Shown piece after piece: positions 61,601 to 64,000 of a stretch of DNA of 64,000 nucleotides. Source of the DNA: Syngnathus acus (lineage: Eukaryota; Chordata; Actinopteri; Syngnathiformes; Syngnathidae); the NCBI RefSeq assembly GCF_901709675.1, contig NC_051097.1, positions 10,456,039-10,520,038 of the forward strand, read 5' to 3'. The stretch's first letter is position 1. The number at the start of each line of letters is the position of its first letter. The notes beneath the pieces were generated by a model. It worked only from the letters and a program-made list of their open reading frames with translations, was not told the DNA's origin and did not search any database. The position numbers and the translations under genes are program-made.

Positions 61601-63929
61601 CCGGACGCCAGCGTGAATGGGCGCTACTCACTGTCCCGTAAGTGTAAGTCAACGCTAACCATTCAACAACTCTTTGATCCAAACACTGCGGCGGCAGGAA
61701 GCGCGAGGATCAAGCGTGCCGAGGGCTGATTGGGCAGCGGCGTGGCATCCGCTGGCCTAATCCGCAGCGAGCGCGTATAAATAGATGCCGTTAAACCTGA
61801 TCCGCTTTGACGCCCGCACCTGTGTACCAGATGCTTTTTCACGCCGTCACCGTGAATGAACGCGCAGAAAGGATGGATCTCGCCAAAGCCAAACAAGGAC
61901 GACAACACCTAGCCAACAAGATAGCGAGCTAACCGGCTCACGTTAGCGCCTCGCTTGGTGTTGTCCCGAATTTAAATACGTGGGAATTTTGTGAAATTTT
62001 ATTTTCATTTAAATTTAGTCCAATTTGACTTTTTTTTTTGTCCTTTACATAATGAAAGAGTATCATTTTCAAACGTTTTGTACCATTGTAGTATGATATG
62101 TATGTCATAAAAGTGTGGAGCTCAGCAGGGCCGCTGACGTGACATTAGCGTGTCACGGGCCCTCGGCGTGACCTCTGCAGCCATGCGTTGACAACCACGC
62201 CGAGTCTGCCTACTCGGGCATTTCTACGCACGTACACAGAGCGTCCCATTGTTCTTTTGATCGGTCCTGGCCGTACAGAAAGGTCGCCAACGTGGCTGAA
62301 TTGTTCCCGCCAGACGTGTTTCTTACGCGTCTCGTTGTGTTCAATCACGTCATCATCTTATCCATCTACCTAAGGATTTTAAGTAGTGGGCAATATAGTT
62401 TACAAAAAAAAAAATCATTAAATAGGGAACAAGTGAATGATTGTAAATGTAGCAACTGGGTTAACATAACAAAATGAGACCAAGAATGATTCACTCTAAA
62501 ATGGCTGACTCGGGCGGTAGTGATTCCCAGTACAGTCTTCATATTTTTGTGTGGATCTGTGTCACTGACTGTTAATCTGTTCTTCCAGCTGTCGGACAAG
62601 CAACAGGAAAAGCCTGATTGGAAGCAGCCAGTCCACAGGTTTACCCCGACCCCACTCACCACTCTCGTCTTTCACAGGTACCGCAGTCATTCATTCATGG
62701 TTTTTTCCCCCCCCCCCCCTGAAAGCTTTACACAGGTGATTATTATTTTTTTCTTTTTTACTGCTTTTACTTGGGGAAACAATTTGAAATATTTGGAAAC
62801 AAAAATCTTCCAATTCGATTTATTTTTTTACTAAAATGCAAGAAAGGCTTTTTTTTTAAATTATTATTGTTACGAAAATGCAAGAGAGGCGCTTGCCGCC
62901 ACCAAAACGATTGTGTCGTTTGAGGAAGCCAAGACCCTCCAGAGAGGAAGTGCTGCTACGGCGGAGGGAGGGATTCGTTCATTGACCGTGGGGCGTTTTA
63001 TTTCCTGCCATTGGCGGTGCAAAAAGCAGCCGTGTCGCCACTGGCGACTCAGTGTTTAGTCTGAGCCCAGCGGGGGAAAGATGCGCTCGGATCCGCAAAA
63101 TGTTTTCTCCGACAACTTGACTGTGTGGCTCAGGCGCGGTCTTGCTAGTCGAGGTAAGGAACTGGATGAGTGGGAGCTTTTTGCCGTTGCTTCTCATTGG
63201 TGGACTTCTTTTGTTGTTATGCCCATATATGGACACGGCCTTTGTTGTTTACGTTGCACTCAGGGGGGGGAAGTATTGTCTAATTAGCTATTTGGCTCCT
63301 GCCCTTGCGAGCATTTATCCCTTTTGGCATCCATGTTGTGTTACTTGATGCTAAATTTCAGTCAAAGTGCAGTTGATGTCTTTTGAGCAACGAAACTCAT
63401 CACTATATGTTCCCGCAGGCACGAGTCCACAGGACAGCCCGAGGAACTTCTCCCCGAGTGCCTCCGCTCATTTCTCCTTTGCACGAAGGTAATTTATTTT
63501 GTCGTGGCTCATAAGACGAATTGCGCATTATTGTTTTGACGTTGGTGTTTGTGACGTCAGGAGCGATGGTCGCCGCTGGTCGCTGGCCTCCCTTCCCTCC
63601 TCTGGATATGGAACCAACACGCCCAACTCCACCGTCTCTGTGAGCATCCCAAAACTTTTGTTTAAATATTTTCATAGTCAGATTTTCCTTCAGTGCATGC
63701 TAAGTGCTAACGCTAACGCCATTGCTTTCCTTTGTGTTGTTTTCTTGTTGAATGTATATTTGTTTCACTTCCAGTCATCCTGTTCATCACAGGAGAAGCT
63801 GCACCAGCTGCCCTTCCAGCCCACGCCGGACGAGCTGCATTTCCTCTCCAAGCACTTCTGCACCGAGAACATCTCCGCCGACGAGTGTCGCCGGGCAGCC
63901 GGCATGCGCCCGCGCTCGCGCAGCCTCAG
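46976..63929 (+). CDS. mast4: MAST-family microtubule-associated Ser/Thr kinase, mast4-like (5' part, runs off the right edge)
   Basis: Long form: 46976-47107, 50779-50920, 51078-51214, 55275-55306, 62589-62677, 63419-63488, 63561-63639, 63775-63929, donor at 63930; phases all match. Motifs in order: [155 protein letters not shown]. These match the N-terminal part of MAST kinases; [22 protein letters not shown] and the KHFCTENIS region fit MAST4 best. MAST1-3 are less likely but not excluded. The DUF1908, kinase and PDZ domains must lie beyond 64000. MAST kinases sit on microtubules and bind PTEN through the PDZ domain. Several alternative first exons are listed separately. Confidence 0.85.
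47108..50778 (+). other. mast4: mast4 first intron
   Basis: 3.7 kb without an established exon. It contains one candidate first exon at 49008-49058 (listed separately), scattered A and T runs, and some GC-rich patches (48900-49060, 49300-49410). Nothing else is supported. Confidence 0.5.
49008..49058 (+). CDS. mast4: weak candidate alternative first exon of mast4
   Basis: AAACATGG is a good start context. The frame gives [17 protein letters not shown] (17 codons) and then a GTAGGC donor in phase 0, which fits the phase-0 acceptor of the LDHIL exon at 50779. Flanking sequence is GC-richer than the rest of the intron. I recall no homologous peptide, so it could be chance. Confidence 0.25.
51215..53548 (+). 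other. mast4: mast4 intron and second-promoter upstream region
   Basis: 51215-52930 is mostly AT-rich with no supported exon. 52940-53548 becomes GC-rich, with C/T-rich tracts near 53330-53400, and is the likely promoter of the MDESS first exon. Confidence 0.45.
53549..53587 (+). CDS. mast4: alternative first exon of mast4 ([13 protein letters not shown])
   Basis: ATG at 53549 codes [13 protein letters not shown] and meets a GTAGGC donor at 53588 in phase 0. The next exon (55275, [10 protein letters not shown]) is phase 0, so the product starts [18 protein letters not shown]. From memory this is the start of known short MAST3/MAST4 isoforms, nearly residue for residue. A GC-rich upstream region supports a promoter. 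This start skips the LDHIL and SNLVRMR exons. Confidence 0.85.
53588..55274 (+). other. mast4: mast4 intron
   Basis: AT-rich intron sequence; no exon, RNA gene or clear repeat family was recognised. Confidence 0.5.
56220..56540 (+). promoter_or_regulatory. mast4: G-rich promoter-like region upstream of the MKAQRE first exon
   Basis: Contains an uninterrupted run of about 16 G at 56242-56257 and several GGGAGGG-type clusters (56279-56287, 56495-56523). Such spacing can form G-quadruplexes and Sp1-type sites. It ends about 80 bases before the ATG at 56604. Confidence 0.45.
56604..56650 (+). CDS. mast4: alternative first exon of mast4 ([15 protein letters not shown])
   Basis: ATG at 56604 in a strong context (GCCATGA) opens 15 codons plus two bases, then a GTGAGT donor: phase 2. 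The cassette exon at 57825 and the CRTSN exon at 62589 both begin in phase 2. With the cassette the N-terminus reads [20 protein letters not shown], continuing [12 protein letters not shown]. The basic start, consensus donor, GC-rich promoter and phase match support a real first exon. Confidence 0.65.
57825..57905 (+). CDS. mast4: 81-base symmetric cassette exon of mast4, rich in SP/TP sites
   Basis: Acceptor TTGCAG and donor GTAAGA bound 81 bases that enter and leave in phase 2, so it can be included or skipped without changing frame. It codes [20 protein letters not shown] and then HAFHFW. Seven Ser/Thr-Pro pairs make it a likely substrate of proline-directed kinases. Confidence 0.65.
57906..59362 (+). 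other. mast4: mast4 intron
   Basis: No supported exon. Contains a CT microsatellite at 58569-58599. GC content rises from about 59180 toward the next alternative first exon. Confidence 0.5.
58569..58599. repeat. (CT)n microsatellite
   Basis: About 15 perfect TC dinucleotides. Confidence 0.9.
59468..59553 (+). CDS. mast4: alternative first exon of mast4, MAST1-like type, copy A
   Basis: ATG at 59468 (an in-frame ATG lies 35 codons upstream at 59363) codes [13 protein letters not shown], then [15 protein letters not shown], and meets a GTAGCC donor in phase 2. Splicing to the CRTSN exon gives [16 protein letters not shown]. This parallels the known MAST1 start, where SLWT, NF, P-F, G and RR precede [10 protein letters not shown] at the same spacing. 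The family pattern SLWTxxxNFxxPxFxG is therefore visible in the sequence. GC-rich sequence from about 59190 is the likely promoter. Confidence 0.75.
60101..60177 (+). CDS. mast4: duplicated alternative first exon of mast4, copy B
   Basis: A second copy of the preceding first exon, about 630 bases downstream. It has the same MWDC start and the same TPHF and GRARLRRSQ end, with a GTAACC donor, again phase 2. Relative to copy A it lacks 9 bases (three codons) and has lost SLWT; the frame is kept. Spliced to CRTSN it would read RLRRSQNCRTSN. Homology continues through the donor into the intron to about 60262. A further in-frame ATG lies at 60080. Confidence 0.6.
60178..62588 (+). other. mast4: mast4 intron with a TATA-like element
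   Basis: Mostly AT-rich and without exons. 61690-61930 is GC-richer, with an ATTGG at 61729-61733, CTAATCC near 61757 and TATAAATA at 61777-61784. No ATG-plus-donor exon was found just downstream. Confidence 0.4.
62700..62720. repeat. poly-C tract
   Basis: About 14 consecutive C after a T run, just downstream of the CRTSN exon. Confidence 0.8.
63081..63153 (+). CDS. mast4: candidate alternative first exon of mast4 (MRSDPQNVF)
   Basis: ATG at 63081 opens 24 codons ([16 protein letters not shown], then LRRGLASR) plus one base and ends at a GTAAGG donor: phase 1. The next exon (63419) starts in phase 1, so the product continues [11 protein letters not shown]. No other first exon here has this phase, and this one would skip CRTSN. 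The upstream 62940-63080 is GC-richer than its surroundings. I recall no homologous start from memory. Confidence 0.5.
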
Positions 63930-64000
63930 GTACCAACGCCACGCTGTCCCGTTACACACTCTCGCGTGTGGATGACTGTGTTGTTTTCGGCCAGCCCTGG

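Noticed and set aside
62520-62834. 104-codon plus-strand frame through the CRTSN exon
   Set aside because: It reads the exon in the wrong frame; the phase-2 frame giving [11 protein letters not shown] matches MAST proteins.

Overview
The window looks like chromosomal DNA of a compact-genome teleost fish. Every gene recognised is a spliced vertebrate gene with short GT-AG introns. The gene set and order (cdk2ap1, sbno1, kmt5a, rilpl1, hip1r, denr, clip1, bcl7a) matches the gene neighbourhood of human 12q24.31, and a MAST-family kinase gene follows. No prokaryotic, phage, CRISPR or viral feature was seen. All gene models were built by hand: exon ends were placed at AG/GT splice sites, reading phase was checked at every junction, and the products were compared with family members from memory. 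No database search was run.

Layout. 1-605 (-): 5' end of an unrecognised gene behind a CCAAT-rich promoter. 1196-2500 (-): cdk2ap1. 4340-11857 (-): sbno1, 32 coding exons, with a non-coding first exon near 13149-13250. 14112-16244 (+): kmt5a (histone H4K20 methyltransferase), head-to-head with sbno1. 17844-21813 (-): rilpl1. 22620-29110 (-): hip1r, 33 coding exons. 30644-31761 (+): denr, head-to-head with hip1r. 33330-40803 (+): clip1, with a very short coiled coil. 43976-45998 (-): bcl7a, tail-to-tail with clip1. 46976-63929 and beyond (+): the 5' part of a mast4-like gene, head-to-head with bcl7a; its kinase and PDZ domains lie past the window end.

The proteins do not form one pathway. kmt5a, sbno1 and bcl7a act in chromatin and transcription. 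cdk2ap1 is a cell-cycle and chromatin regulator. denr acts in translation reinitiation. rilpl1, hip1r, clip1 and mast4 act at the membrane-cytoskeleton interface.

Main discoveries. (1) The mast4-like gene carries an array of at least five, probably six or seven, alternative first exons, each an ATG followed by a splice donor whose phase fits a downstream acceptor. One first exon is tandemly duplicated with a frame-keeping 9-base deletion. (2) hip1r has a duplicated pair of coiled-coil exons and a tail of about 200 residues with two FPPPPPP motifs and one NPF motif. (3) rilpl1 has an alternative hydrophobic C-terminal exon that gives the same last residue and a stop by either of two routes. 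(4) clip1 has an in-phase internal first exon that would make a protein without CAP-Gly domains. (5) One sbno1 exon looks frameshifted relative to its family.
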